The notes beneath the pieces were generated by a model. The model was not told where the DNA came from, did not search any database, and saw only the letters and a program-made list of their open reading frames with translations. The translations under genes and the position numbers were made by a program. From Dipteris shenzhenensis (lineage: Eukaryota; Polypodiophyta; Polypodiopsida; Gleicheniales), in the NCBI GenBank assembly GCA_047967505.1, contig CM106539.1: a stretch of 64,000 bases of DNA; one strand, given 5' to 3'. How positions within the stretch are numbered: position 1 is the stretch's first letter; every line of letters begins with the position of its first letter. Shown piece by piece: positions 1 to 11,821 of the stretch.

Positions 1-69
1 CAAGAACAATTTTGTATCACCCTGCAAGCAAGGGAAATTTTGTTATGAAAAACTTTCTTTTGTAATTAC

Positions 70-143
70 AAAAAAAAAAAGGATTAGTGGGGCTAAATAG
101 GGCCAAAAGGAAGCCCTGTTTAGCCCCACTAACCCTTTTTTTT
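70..143. repeat. Long imperfect hairpin inside the CACTA end
   Basis: An A-run followed by GGATTAGTGGGGCTAAA is mirrored about 20 bases later by TTTAGCCCCACTAACCC and a T-run. Only one mismatch is seen in the arms, and an inner AGGGC/GCCCT pair extends the stem. It could be a subterminal structure of the element or a transcription-stop-like hairpin. Confidence 0.7.
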
Positions 144-156
144 AACTTCTGTTAAT

Positions 157-252
157 CGTCGCTATATAGCGACGTTTACCAGTGTCGCTATATAGCGACG
201 ATTAACAGTGTCGCTATATAGCGACGATTAACAGCGTCGCTATATAGCGACG
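157..252. repeat. Four palindromic 18-mers at 26-bp spacing (CACTA subterminal repeats)
   Basis: CGTCGCTATATAGCGACG is its own reverse complement. It occurs at 157-174, 183-200 (first base t), 209-226 and 235-252, each separated by 8 bases (ATTAACAG-like). Partial copies follow to about 300. Regular palindromic repeats next to a CACTA terminus are typical transposase-binding subterminal repeats. Confidence 0.85.
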
Positions 253-787
253 GTTTATAGCGACGCTCCTTTTCCGACGATTTTAACGACTTTTATAGCG
301 ACCTTTGTGCCCGTGAAAAAAAAAAATTTTTATGTAAAAAGCGTCGGTATTTCCGTCGGAAAATGGCCTATGCCTTGTAGTGTAATTTGATACAAGATGC
401 AGTGCCACACCCGCATATGTTGCCCTATGCTCGTCGTGAGGAGGCGAAGCGTCAGTGATATGAGGTGGGATCTTCAGGAGGACTGTTACGGATGCATGGA
501 GTGATGGTGATAGTAGCCCTCTGCCATTATCTCATGAAGCCGTGGAGGAGGAGGTGTTTGATGATATGGTGCAGGATTTATATGTCCATCAAGGGAGGGA
601 TGATAGCATGGAGCAGGATGATCTTTTTACTGCAGCATCGACTGCACTGTTTGAGGGGTGCACATTCTCTGTTCTACGTGCCTCCCTTGAGTTACTAAAC
701 TTGCAAACCATCTATGGATGGAGCAATGCAAGTTTGAATGCATTACTCAAGTAAGCTTTAAAGTCTATTTTGCAAACATGGTGAATT

Positions 788-3700
788 ATGCTAGTGGGTC
801 AATTACTCGAATGCTTTTCCTCATTTATGGTCTTCACGTGTAGGCTATTGTGTAAAATGCTTTCAAGGGAGAATAAATTACCGACCTCAAGAGATATGGC
901 AAGGCAACATGTGACCTCTCTTGGAGGATTAGATAACAAGCGCATCCATGCATGTGTCAACGATTGCGTTTTGTTTCGTGGACTACATAAGGATGCAAGA
1001 GAGTGTCCTACTTGTGGAGAGGCAAGATATAGAGCAGATCTCAAAACTTTGGACGTGCCTCGTAAGGTTATGCAACATTTTCCCATAATCCCTCGCATCC
1101 AACATATGTTCAAGTGCAAATCTATTGCAGAGCTCATATCATGACATTCCTCCCATCGATCAACCAATGGCAAGTGGAGAACTCCCATGGACTCTCCTGC
1201 ATGGAAGCATATTGAAGACACATGGCCAAGCTTCAAGGAAGAACCTAGGAGCTTGAGACTTGGATTGGGTATGGACGGTGTGAACCCATTTGGTCTCAAA
1301 AGCACCTCTTACAGTGTATGGCTAGTGATATTAGTGAATTATAATCTTCCACCCTCTATGGCTATTCAGAAAGGACATGTTATGCTGTCCCTTCTAATTC
1401 CAGGGAAACACAAAGTCAAAAATCCTGATGTTTATTTGGAGCCTTTGATTGATGAGCTAGAGATACTTTGGAGAGGTATCGGGGTGCATGATGTGAGCGG
1501 GCCTCCCTCGTCACGAGACTTCAACTGCAAAGCAGTCTTGATGTGGACGATGCATGACTTCCCAGGCTATGGCGAGTGCTCAGGTAAGCATTGCACTTCT
1601 AATTATGAATAGGCAAAGGATGTGGCACCCTAAACCCACCTTCAACTCTTAATTGTGTCTATTGTTTAGGTCTCACTACATCGGGTTACCATGCATGTCC
1701 TGTTTGTGGTCCTTCGCTAGTTGCCTCACGGGCAGATGCATTGAATAAGGTCATCTATGAGAATCATCATCGATTTCTCCCACCTGATCATCCTAGATAT
1801 GTTGTCCCTTGGAATGAAGTCCTCCCACAATCACTCACTGCGGGAGATTGGATGAGAATTTGGGACAGTTCCACGACTCCTCCACCACTTGGCATGAGCC
1901 GGTAAGGGTTTGTAACTATTGTGTGCTATATTGGCTGGAAATAAAGATTGCCCGCTAACACCAACTTTTGTTTAGATAATCCATCTTTTATCGTTTACCA
2001 TATTGGTCCCACCTCAAGATCAATCACCTGGTTGATCCCATGCATATCTTCAAGAATGTGGCATCTACCATTTGGGAGCATTTGAATGGGACACGAGATT
2101 CTGCAAGCATAAGGGAGGATCTACGTACCACAGGGAGGATGCGTGAAGCTTGGCCACAAGAGAGACCAAATGGGCGTGTTTTTTTACCTCGTGCACCGTG
2201 GATGTTATCAAAGCTAGAGATGGCGACGTTGAAGCGCGCTATTACTACAATTCGTACTCCCACTAGATGCATGAGGTGTTTGAAGGGAGCCTTTACAAAG
2301 AGCAAGAAAAGAGGTGTAGAGCAATTATATGGCTTGAAATCTCATGATTGGCACAAGATGCTCCAAGTAAGTATTTTATATGCATAATATCTTTTTCCTT
2401 TCAAATTTGTGAGTGAATAATTATAAGCAACTAATCAACCACCTCCTCGTGGGTTCACTTCATACTACCTACTAGCATTTCACGTAGTGCATCGAAGGAT
2501 GTGAAAGATAGTATTTACAAGATGGGCGAGCTTGTGAGGTACTTTACATGATACAAAATATGATGCGTATCAATGCTCCATGCAAGTTTGAATGCATATT
2601 GCTAATATGCTGTACTTTTTCATTTCTAGATATGTGAGCTCAAAGGAAATAGATCCCACCACGCTTGAGAATGCTGGAGTTATGTCAGTGGAGGTGGTTT
2701 GTTTAGTGGAGGAGACATTTCCATGTTCTATTCTCACAAACCAACTACATCTTATAGTGCATTTGGTGGATGAGATTGCTATATGCGATACTATACATGC
2801 ACGATGGTTGTTCTTCCTCGAGCGCTTCATGAAGACCTTGAAGGGCTTCGTGAGACAAAATGCAAGATCTGAAGGTAGCATGGCCAAGGGTTGGTTGGTA
2901 CAAAAGTCACTTGTATATATTTCTAAGTTTCTTGTTGACGTGGATAGCTCTCTCCCACGACTATGGAGAGATGATGAAGACCTAAGGATGACTCTATTAT
3001 GCCTCAAGGGAAAGGACACAACAAAGTAATAGACACGGAGTTGCATAATAGTATCAACCTCTATTGTATGCTTAATAGTGATGTGATAAAAAGATGGGTG
3101 ACAAGATACGAGGATGCAAAGGCAAGAAGACAAGAAGAAAGGGCCCTCTTTTGTATACACCACGGATCTCGTGTGCCATACCCTCAGTATCTAAGAGCAC
3201 TTCCAAAGGATATTCATGTGGATTGGCTACTTGATGAAATGGAGAAAGCAGAGAAAGACGAGGGGATGCATATCACAATGGAAGAATGGGAGTATGCTAG
3301 GGGATGCATGAGCAAGGTCGGTATATAGAATGTTATGCATAAGTTAGGAGCTTTCAATAATTTAGATTGCTTATTTAATTGATTTTTTCGTGGTGTAGTG
3401 CACTATGTTCAATGCTATATGGTGTGAGGGCAAGCATTTTCGAACACAACGGATTGATGATAAGAGAAACACACAAGATTGCGGTGTCATTTCTAGCTTT
3501 GAGGGAGCCAATGGAGCCATGGATGATTATTGTGGCATAATCCAAGATATTATTGAGCTTGACTTTCGACGCTTCTTTGTGTATGTTTTGGATGTAAAGT
3601 GGTTGAAGGATGTGGTGGAAAGAGGCCCTAATGCAACAATCAAACGCCATGCAAGTGGCTTTGTAACTATTGACTCAACAAAGTTTTAGCAAAGTAGGAA

Positions 3701-4177
3701 GGACACACTAGTACTACCGTAACAATGTAAACATGTACTATGCACACATACAAAAATACTCGCTTTTAAATATTTGATGCAAGAAAAATAACATGATTGT
3801 ATTTGTGTTTGAATTAGGTTGTCTATCAACCAATGGTGGATAATAATAGATGGTGGCATGTCATACCTATTATGCCACGTTCCAAAGTGATGTATAGTAC
3901 ATTTACTAATATGGAGCGTATGGAGGATGATCATGGCCATGGACGTGATGATGACCGTGATACGAGAGAGGAGGATGATCATGAGATAGGAGATATAGAA
4001 ATTGAGGCCATTACCCATGAGGATGAGCCTACCATTGGTGATGCTGATTTCGATGAGCACATGAGTAGCACAAGTAGTAGTGGGTTGAATGTATTTGTAG
4101 ATCTAAACACTTGTTTGGATTTTGAAGTAGATAGTTTGGCAAGGGTTGATCTCATTGAGGATGAGATTGAACCGTAG
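788..4177 (+). pseudogene. CACTA (En/Spm) transposase gene, Transposase_21 / DUF4218 / DUF4216 type, interrupted
   Basis: The plus-strand blocks appear in the order known for TNP2-like CACTA transposases. At 860-1130 is the 'KRIHACVNDCVLFRG...CPTCGEARYR' zinc-binding region. At 1187-1900 is the Transposase_21 core (SVWLVILVNYNLPPSM, MWTMHDFPGYGECSG, then SGYHACPVCG). At 2040-2390 is 'DPMHIFKNVASTIWEHL'. At 2630-3030 is DUF4218 (LHLIVHLVDEIAICDTIHAR, EGSMAKGWLV). At 3400-3690 is DUF4216 (DYCGIIQDIIELDFRRFFV), and at 3830-4177 the acidic C-terminal region (WWHVIPIMPRS). Plausible introns separate 1.6-1.68, 2.39-2.63, 3.33-3.40 and 3.69-3.82 kb. A TGA near 1142 breaks the frame between the first two blocks, so I treat the gene as defective. 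The N-terminal transpos_assoc domain was not recognised upstream. Confidence 0.8.
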
Positions 4178-4639
4178 CCCATCATTGATATTGGCAAAAC
4201 TATTTTACATATTGTCTCATTCTCCTCACCTCACTTAATTCTTGTATATGTGGCTCGGGGAGGTCACTCATCATATGTAACCCTATCACGTGAGTTCAAC
4301 AGAAGGATTTTTTTTATTTCTAAAATTTACAGAAATAAATATACATAAGGGACTATTTAAAATAGTTTTGGAAAAAATTTACAGATTTGTATAAAAAAGG
4401 GGTACATTTTATTAATGAAAATTTTTACAAATAAGGGACTTTAAATATAGGCCTTGAACGCACGTGATATAGAGGGTTTATACATAGTGACCCCCCTGAG
4501 ATATGTGGGCTTGCAAACTCCTTGCAAAAAAGCATTGATGTTTTTGTTAAAATTATGTGCTTTAGTAATCATGGGCAATGTTTGGAAAGCAATGATGTAC
4601 ACCAAAATCTCACTTTCTGTATTCTCTGGTTTGTGTCTA

Positions 4640-4960
4640 AATACGCGTTTAATTCTCAGTGTAAACGCGCAAATAAACGCGCTGATAAATGCAATGTTAG
4701 ACGGGCCAGTATTTTCTCAGTTTAGACGTGCAAATAGACATGTTAATACATGCGCAAATAGACGTGCTGATAAACGCAATGTTAGACGGGCCCGTATTTT
4801 CTTAGTTTAAACGCACAGATAGATGTGTTAATACACGTGCAAATAGATGAGTTGTTAGATGCGCTATTAGATGCGCCCGTAATTCCTCTACTCAAGCAAC
4901 GCCTATAGACACGCCCGCTATTTTGCGCATCTACCAAGCGTGTCTATAGTTGCTTTGTGT
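4640..4960. repeat. Degenerate 85-bp tandem repeats, probable right subterminal region of the CACTA element
   Basis: Motifs such as 'acgcgcaaata', 'gctgataaa' and 'gttagacgggcc' recur. The two clearest copies, starting near 4681 and 4766, are about 85 bp apart, and shorter degenerate copies (agatgcgc, gacacgcccgc) continue to about 4930. Position 3' of the transposase gene fits a subterminal repeat zone. 'gttgttgtgg' near 4960 could be a decayed TTGTAGTG terminus, but that is weak. Confidence 0.5.
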
Positions 4961-5004
4961 TGTTGTGGCAGGCTACAATGCCGAACAAGCAATACTACAC
5001 ACTT

Positions 5005-6340
5005 TTAAGAAGGCTTAACGACGAGTAGCGATCGATCATCAACAACATCATGCTCAAGAAGATCAGCAATCCCAGCCAACAATTCCATCTACTACTCTCT
5101 GGAGAGGCAGGTACAGGAAAAACCTTCACGCTCATGTTGTTAGTCCAAGCACTGCTTCGCTTCTACTCACACAAAGACACATTGAATGTTGACTTGCCCA
5201 AGGCAATCTTGCTCGCTTACACTGGAAGAGCCACTCACGTAATTGGTGGGATGACTATACATGGAGCACTCCACCTTCCACTACTTTCATTGACCTACAC
5301 ATCGCTTTCAATGAAAAAAATGTAGCAACTTTCGGGTGCATTCAAAGAGGTGCAGCTATTGGTTATTGACGAGATATCCTTAGTTGGCCTCAATACCTTC
5401 GCTATTGCAGACTCCCGCATGAGAGAAATCAAGCGCAACCACGACCAGCCTTTTGGTGGAGTCAATGTTCTGCTATGTGGAGACCTCTACCAAGCAAGCC
5501 CAACCAAGGACTCGTGGATTTTTCAGGACAGAGCCACTCCTTCAACCATGCTAGTGTCCTTTTGGATGCGCCAAAAAGACCCCCCCTTCCTCGCATTGCT
5601 CAACAAGATCAGGATAGGATGCCAAAAGCAGATGCCGACCTTGAGCTCCTAAACAATGAACACCTCAAAACCCAACGAAAAAGCACAAAATTCCTCACCT
5701 TTTCTACACAAACGCTACAAAGGACATCCATAACGACTACATTTTCAACATCCTACAAACAGACCCTCATGTGCTACTCGCAAAGGACATAAGGCATAAG
5801 ACAATGTGCAGTAAATCCGTCAAAGTACCAACATACCCAAGACAAACGGGTGGTCTTCACATAGAACTACGGGTAAAAAGGAGGATGATTATAGAAATTT
5901 GTTCAGGAAACTTGGATGTTGCAGACGGGATTGTCAATGGTGCGAATGGGGTCTTCATGCACAGCAACACTGAGGTCAAGCCATATGTCATTTGGATGTG
6001 CTTCAATGACCCATACTCTGGATTAAGATCACGTTCAGAGAACCGACATCTTTACAAGGATGATACTCCGAGACATTGGACGCCCATCCTACAAGTCATC
6101 CGCGAGTTCTAGGTTGGGAAGAACCACTTCAATACGATATCACCAACCAATTCCCCCTGCAGCTTGCAGCAGCAAGAACAGTGCATCAATCTCACAAGGT
6201 CTTACACTGCAGTCAATCGCCTTCGACCCAAAAAGCATACATGCCCACGGTCTGGTTTAAACTGCGCTTTCTTGTGTCCATGAGCCCTCAATCTTTTCCT
6301 TTTATCAAGGCTGGAGCACAAGCAAATCAAATTTGACCCT
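5005..6340 (+). pseudogene. PIF1-type helicase region of a Helitron-like element (frameshifted)
   Basis: The translation starts with a 'LNDE'-like lead, then Walker A GEAGTGKT at about 5100-5125. 'AYTGRATHVIGGMTIHGAL' follows at about 5215-5270, then Walker B 'LLVIDEISLVG' at about 5353-5385 and 'GGVNVLLCGDLYQ' at about 5457-5490. This is the motif order of PIF1 helicases found in plant Helitrons. A stop near 5325 and frameshifts near 5620-5700 and 6110 break the frame. The next block, 'YPRQTGGLHIELRVKRRMII' (about 5830-5890), matches the post-motif region of PIF1 proteins ('...VANGIVNGA..G'). No Rep (HUH) domain is visible upstream, so only the helicase half remains. A host PIF1 gene is less likely given the decay and TE context. 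Confidence 0.75.
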
Positions 6341-6559
6341 TCGGTAAAAGAAGAAATTTCAAGACTGAGAGGGACCCGATGGTGGCCATTCGAAAGGATG
6401 ACATCTCCAACGCGAAGAATACGAGTGCGCTACTTCTGACACTCAACAAGAGATCCCTCCTTCATCATGCACAGGACATTTCGAGCTCGAGCAGCTTGGA
6501 AAGAACGACGATCCTATGCCTACAATAGACACGAACAACAACTATAGAGAGTAGCGTAA

Positions 6560-7021
6560 TTGTTGCCACTTTTAGGAATCTCCAGACATAACGGCATGGG
6601 CATTGCAACTTACTATAGACCAGATCTGCAACTCATCCGAGAGACTCACATAGAGGTTGACGGGTGCGAGATCCAGCTCGCAATGTTCGAAAGCAATGAA
6701 AAAGAAACACTCGGAACGCTAAACACGTACAAGTCACCTAAAACAAAATTGCAGTCTCTGCTGCAAATCTCGTTCCACCATCTGTAAATTACATTTGCGC
6801 TCGGTGACTTCAACATTGACATGAACCACTCCTCTACACAAATGGCACGGCTGCAAGACTTCATGGTCCACCACAACATGTGCATGATCAATAAAGGGCC
6901 AACAGCAATCTATGGCTCAGGAATAGACCACATTTGGTGCAACAACAAAGCATTCGACACACTCACAGGAGAGACATTCCCATATTGGTCTGACCATATG
7001 CTACTCTGTAGAGAGACATGA
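6560..7021 (+). pseudogene. Endonuclease/exonuclease/phosphatase-like fragment following the helicase
   Basis: In one plus-strand reading 'SRHNGMGIATYYRPDL' is followed by 'LGTLNTYKSP', then (after a stop near 6785) 'FALGDFNIDMNHS' and 'GSGIDHIWCNN...SDHMLL'. GDFN, the D-H-I-W pair and the terminal SDH are hallmark elements of the EEP (APE-like) endonuclease fold. It lies on the same strand as the helicase and directly downstream of it. A RepHel with an appended EEP endonuclease is the architecture described for Helentron/Helitron2 elements. A separate LINE endonuclease fragment is the main alternative; no reverse transcriptase follows here. Confidence 0.55.
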
Positions 7022-7837
7022 AACACACTTCCTTACATAACTTCGAAAGGGCAGGCCCACTGAAGAAGTTCACCTTGTTACTAACTGGGGGGCCTATTCG
7101 CTATGAATCGTACTCGCCAGAAGCTTCCAAATCTAGAGGGAAACGGTGCATCAGTGCAAGCCTACAATTCTATGGCTCTCTGCAAGCACCCTAGGTGTGC
7201 GGGATCGATCTCACAACGCCAGAGTCCATTTCCAGAGCTCTGCCATGCCGGATGATAATATAGCGCTGCACATGAGACGGGTCTGGCAGGTCTGCCCTCC
7301 GGCCCTTCACTGATATCCCTCAGTACCAGCAACAGCTGCAGCAGCGAAGAGTAGGCCATGGAGATTGTCGAATGCCTTCCGCTCCAGGATCTCCCGGGAT
7401 CCTCAGTGACATCGCTGAAGAAACACGCAACACTCGGCGAGTCTGATGCGAAACAAAGCTCCGGCCAACACCATGCTGGCGAGCATGGTCGAAATGGGCG
7501 ACGACTTCTTCTCTGCCTTTCTGAATTTGGCAGCTGCGGATTCAGAGTTCCTTCGATTCCTGCCACCAGATAAATCTCGCCTGCAAATCGATAAATTTCT
7601 CAAGAGAGGAGACGGAGCCAGTGTTCTTTACGAGGCTGCTGAGCGGCAACGAGATGGACATATCAATCGCAACGAGTCGCAATCTCCCATCGAGCGTACT
7701 GCAGCTTCGAATGGCATTGCGGATTTTGCAACCCGCAGTCCTCTCTCCGCGATTCACGAGGAGCATGGTCCTAGGGAGCTCGCACAGGTCTCGTCCGGCA
7801 TAAAAGCTCGCCTGCGGGGCCCCTGTCTCAATTGACA
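7022..7837. other. Unassigned stretch upstream of the bHLH exons
   Basis: A 129-codon plus-strand reading frame (7446-7835) has no recognised domain. It might be 5' sequence of the bHLH gene (leader or an unrecognised N-terminal exon), since it runs to within a few bases of the likely start at 7838. GC content is higher than in the neighbouring TE DNA, which fits gene sequence. Confidence 0.3.
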
Positions 7838-8899
7838 ATGGAAGTTCCGGCGAGCGTACCAGACTTCGCTCCCAGTATTCCCACGAGGAACTATTTCGAG
7901 ACAGGCAAAATTACGACCGATGGCGATGACCTCTTCTCCGGTGGCAGACTTGGTGTGTCATCTCCAAGGAAAGGCGGCCTTTTGCGGCACAGTAGTTCTC
8001 CTGTCGGTTTCTTTTCTCAACTGGAGCGTGATGGACTTGGTGATGTTGAAGAGCTAATAGTACCTTCTTCATCCGGAAATTCTTCAGAGGAAGGCACCCT
8101 CGAACTGAGGGGAGGGCCTGCTTTCCGCGGAACCTATCAGTGGAATGAAAGCGTTGCTAGTTCTGTCAACCTAAGAGCTGGGTCTCCGAATACTGCTTTA
8201 TTTGCAGCGAGGAAACGAATACGTGAGTTGGAAAATATATATTGTGCTGGCTCGACCGTAATAGATCCTCAGGCAAGCAAATCTCTAGCGCATTTGTGCA
8301 CGTATCTTATCTTATCACAGGTTGGTGGAAAGCTTGAATTCCAGTTCATATAGACGAAGACCGACCGAGTGTAATTGCTTGGCAGCAAAGATATGCCCTA
8401 GAGCAGGGCGCTTCCTTACGGAACCAATTGAGCCTGCCGACTGCGACCAGTCTCGAGAGCTCCCTCTCTTTAGACAAGCTACCCTGTCGAGCCAGAGCAA
8501 AGCGGGGCTTTGCTACTCATCCACGCAGTATTGCAGAACGGGTCAGTGAATGTCTCATTCAATGCGTTTAAGGGCCTTGCATGTGTTTGGGGCTTTGGCA
8601 AGTACTCAACTTCCGTCTGCAAATAAAACAGATTCGAAGGACTAAGATTAACGAGCGCATGAGAAGGCTGCAAGAGCTAGTGCCAAACATGGACAAAGTA
8701 CAGGTGGTATACCGTATTTATTCTATCCTAATTACAATGAAAACTAAGGTTTTATCTTCAAGCAATTCATAAGCCTTGCCAGCCCGTACTGAAAGATTTG
8801 CCTGATTTATCTTGATATTGGCTGTTTTAGCAAGCATGTACAGCAGATATGCTTGCTGATGCTGTGGAATACGTCAAGTTTCTCCAGCGACAGGTTCAG
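7838..8899 (+). CDS. bHLH transcription factor (bHLH122/128/130-FBH-like), 3' end not found
   Basis: This is a plant basic helix-loop-helix DNA-binding factor. I read four exons: about 7838-8222, 8354-8541, 8632-8697 and 8831-8899. All have GT-AG borders and phases that join in frame. Exon 1 contains 'GLLRHSSSPVGFFSQL', the short motif typical of the FBH/bHLH122 subgroup. Exon 2 ends with the basic region 'RGFATHPRSIAER'. The 66-nt exon 3 encodes 'RRTKINERMRRLQELVPNMD' (basic residues and helix 1). The 69-nt exon 4 encodes 'TADMLADAVEYVKFLQRQVQ' (helix 2). The 66-nt bHLH exon is a familiar plant arrangement. The start is the first good ATG (7838), but upstream coding sequence is possible. I could not find the short last exon (usually ending in a Cys-rich tail) in the next 2 kb, so this is either a gene with a distant last exon or a truncated copy, perhaps carried by the neighbouring Helitron-like element. 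Confidence 0.75.
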
Positions 8900-11346
8900 G
8901 TATTACTGTTGTGAGTTCCTGCCGAATTAACTCTAAAGCTCACCTGAATGCCACATCTGAGTGCCGCAGAATAGTATTAATGAAATGCCTATATATTGAT
9001 TTTTGATCATGCAGTAAGATGCTCAGAGCATTCAAATCGATCTGTTGTTGTTTCTCGCATCAACACGTATAGGCACTGAAAGCTGCTTTTTTTGTGACAC
9101 ACAAGTTGACAGAGACCTTAAAAAATAATGACGAGTCAATGTCCCACAAATCCAGATTCCATGACCTTGGGGTTTGCCTTTCCTATTGAACCCTCAGACA
9201 TGTGCCACATGATCTTTGAGAGAATGTATGTGACATAGAGGGAGGAGATCATGATTCTTGGAGTAGATGAGCAGATCCATGCAAATCCACGGTAATGGTG
9301 AAACACATTTTGACAGGTCAGGTGTATCACAATGTTGTTTTGTGAATGGCTAAAATTTTAAAATGCTTCTCTATAACAGCTGCCAGGCCCTAAAAGACGT
9401 TGCAATTTGGGTACATGTTTCCATGCTTGCTCCCCCTACTCTTGGCCTCCCCTATTGATACTCTCACAGCCTTTGTAGCTCGACCCCACTGCATGTCCAC
9501 TGATCTTCCCTAGTCTTAGGCAGGGTTGTTTGTGAGTCCTGTTACCTTCTCATAACATCTCAAGTAAGGTTCTCCACATTGCTCTCATCTGTAGTGTTGA
9601 TTTTTTCTCTTTTTCACTTCAGCTAATGCCATTTTCCTAATTGACAATGACTTGTTTCGTTACCCTATATTTTATCCTCTTTTTCCTTCAAATGGCTTAA
9701 CCGTGCTTACAGCCAAACCCTAAATATAAAACTTGGTTGTTACTTATGTAATGTATCATGTGTTATTACATACTTATGTATATAATATGGCATTATCTTC
9801 AATGTAGAATTTAAAGATTGATTATTGATTTACTTACAATTTAAGATTGTGTACACATAAACATACGCATGCACGCACATGCATACAAGATAATGTTATA
9901 TTAGATTCATGCTTACATACATTTGCACAAGGGGTGGGGCGGGGGGGGATGTGTTGGTTTTGTGAGACATTGGGTACAAGAACTTGAATGAAGATGGTCA
10001 GATGTGGTAGTGGATAAAACTACGGAAGAACTCACTTAAAAAGCATGCATGGCATATGCAAAATTAGGGCAACTTTGCAAAGGGACATTTTCTGTTATGA
10101 ATGAGGTCTCACCCCTTCTGTTGGTGTGGATCTGCCTCATATGTGAGAAAGGAAGAGACATAGGGTGCAAAGTCTATGAAAACCTTTCCAATGACGGGAG
10201 ATATGGAAATAGAAGATACTTACTATGGAATTCAATTCAACATGGATAGTGTTTCCTTCATTCAAGTTATTCTCTTTAAACAAAGAAACTATTAATCAGT
10301 TTTTCAAAGAACAGTGTGCTTTTTCATGATTATGTGCGAGTCGGGGCTGGTTAATGTGGAGAGTGATATAGGGGATCTACAAGTATAGACACTACGACTG
10401 TCTTCCTCTTAACCCACTTCTTTCTACTGTAATTGGCTTGCTCCAACCTTGGAATTTTTTGTTTTCTAGTCCAAAAATCGTCCCTTCTGTACTTCAATTT
10501 TCATATGTGGTCAACCAGACAAGTCCTCTAAAGCAAGACATCTTAATAAAGCCAAACTTCTTGAGGGGAAAAAAGACACAATCTAGAAGTTCATAGGTTG
10601 AGTTTGGGCATATTGTTGGACTTAGCGGACACAAATTTCACATTGTGGATGTAATTGCACATTGCCTTGGTAGCTATCTTCTGTATGCATTTCTAAACAT
10701 GTATTTTGGAGAGACTCAAATGAGTACTTGTCTCTCCATAGGCAATTGTAGCTTAGGTGAGTAGATACTTATTTGGTTTCAAGGAGATCATTTTTACTAT
10801 GCATTTTGCTCACAATACTTAGTAAGAATGAAAAGTGCTTTTATCACTAGAGCTTATTCCACAAGTATATATGTATTATTTTTTGTGACGAGTAATTGAA
10901 ATATTTCACAGTGTGATGTTATAACCTCCCTATGTCCTTGTTTAAGTGTCTTTGACTTACACCTCTCAAAGGAATACCAATTATTTATCTGTTCCTCTTT
11001 ACTCATCCAACAAGGCTCATGCCACTTATCTTTCATGGAGGGAGGGTCCTTATGCATACAATACGGTTTTGTTAAGAGAGATTGGAATTTTGTGGTGAAA
11101 TGAAGGTGTCGATTGTTCTTAGTTTTTAAAGGTGTGGCCTATCCCTTAGTATCTGTACATTGCCATTAGAGATTAATGATATTTGGGAATTCTTTTTGAG
11201 AGGTTTGTGGAGAGCTCATGTGTATTGTTTTATTAGATTGAAAACTATCATAAAAAGGTGCATTAGTTGCGTGGTTGCCACATGCCTTTAGTCTCAAGGT
11301 TAGAAAAAAGCACTCTAAAAAGAGGTAATTCAAGATCTTGCCTTAG
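8900..11346. other. Stretch without a recognised gene
   Basis: AT-rich DNA with only short, unconvincing reading frames. It contains a small CATA/CATG-rich patch (about 9850-9895) and a G-run near 9940. The missing last exon of the bHLH gene could lie here, but I see no clear candidate. Confidence 0.5.
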
Positions 11347-11378
11347 CATTAGGAAAAAAGGGAGCTCATTTTGGGGCC
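11347..11378 (+). repeat. Left terminal inverted repeat (32 bp)
   Basis: Begins CATTAGGAAAAAAGGGAGC and ends TTTTGGGGCC. It is an exact reverse complement of 23073-23104. Confidence 0.9.
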
Positions 11379-11821
11379 TTTTACGGTTTGGAAAAATAAG
11401 CTCTCAACCAATCAATAGAAGGCCAACGTAACGTTGAAAATTCACAAAAATAAGAGAAAATAGAAAAAAGAAACAATACTTTATGTAAGTACAAGCGTGC
11501 TACATTAATGAGGAGATTGGTTTTTTATTCGTAGAAGATCTTTGGACAAGAAGATAGAATCTAAACTGACATTTTATCTGACAAGATCCTTCCCGCTTCC
11601 ACCTTCCTTTGAATTTTCAAATGTTGTGCCGCCTTTCATGCGAAAGGTCTACCATTCTACACCATTGCCTCATTGTGCAACAGCCTTCCTTTTCCAAAAC
11701 TGCTCCCTTGATCCTATTTGGCGTAGAGTAAGATGTTTCTCGTCAACTGTCTGTTTGCCCACTTTCTCTTTCTTGAAACTTCAAATTGTTATCTTAGTTA
11801 CATTACTTTGCTATTGTTACA

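Larger units (their letters stand above)
1..382. mobile_element. Terminal segment of a CACTA (En/Spm-type) transposon, body to the left
   Basis: The segment ends at 382 with ...GCCTTGTAGTG. Read on the minus strand this is CACTACAAGGC, the diagnostic CACTA terminal inverted repeat. Just inside it lie four tandem palindromes and further 'tatagcgac' fragments, the usual subterminal repeat zone bound by CACTA transposases. The orientation places the element body to the left, outside the window. The transposase sequence to the right therefore probably belongs to another copy, into or beside which this one inserted. The other end and the 3-bp target duplication cannot be checked here. Confidence 0.75.

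Noticed and set aside
7162-7566. 134-codon minus-strand frame
   Set aside because: No domain, opposite to the bHLH gene, and in GC-richer DNA where long chance frames are common.
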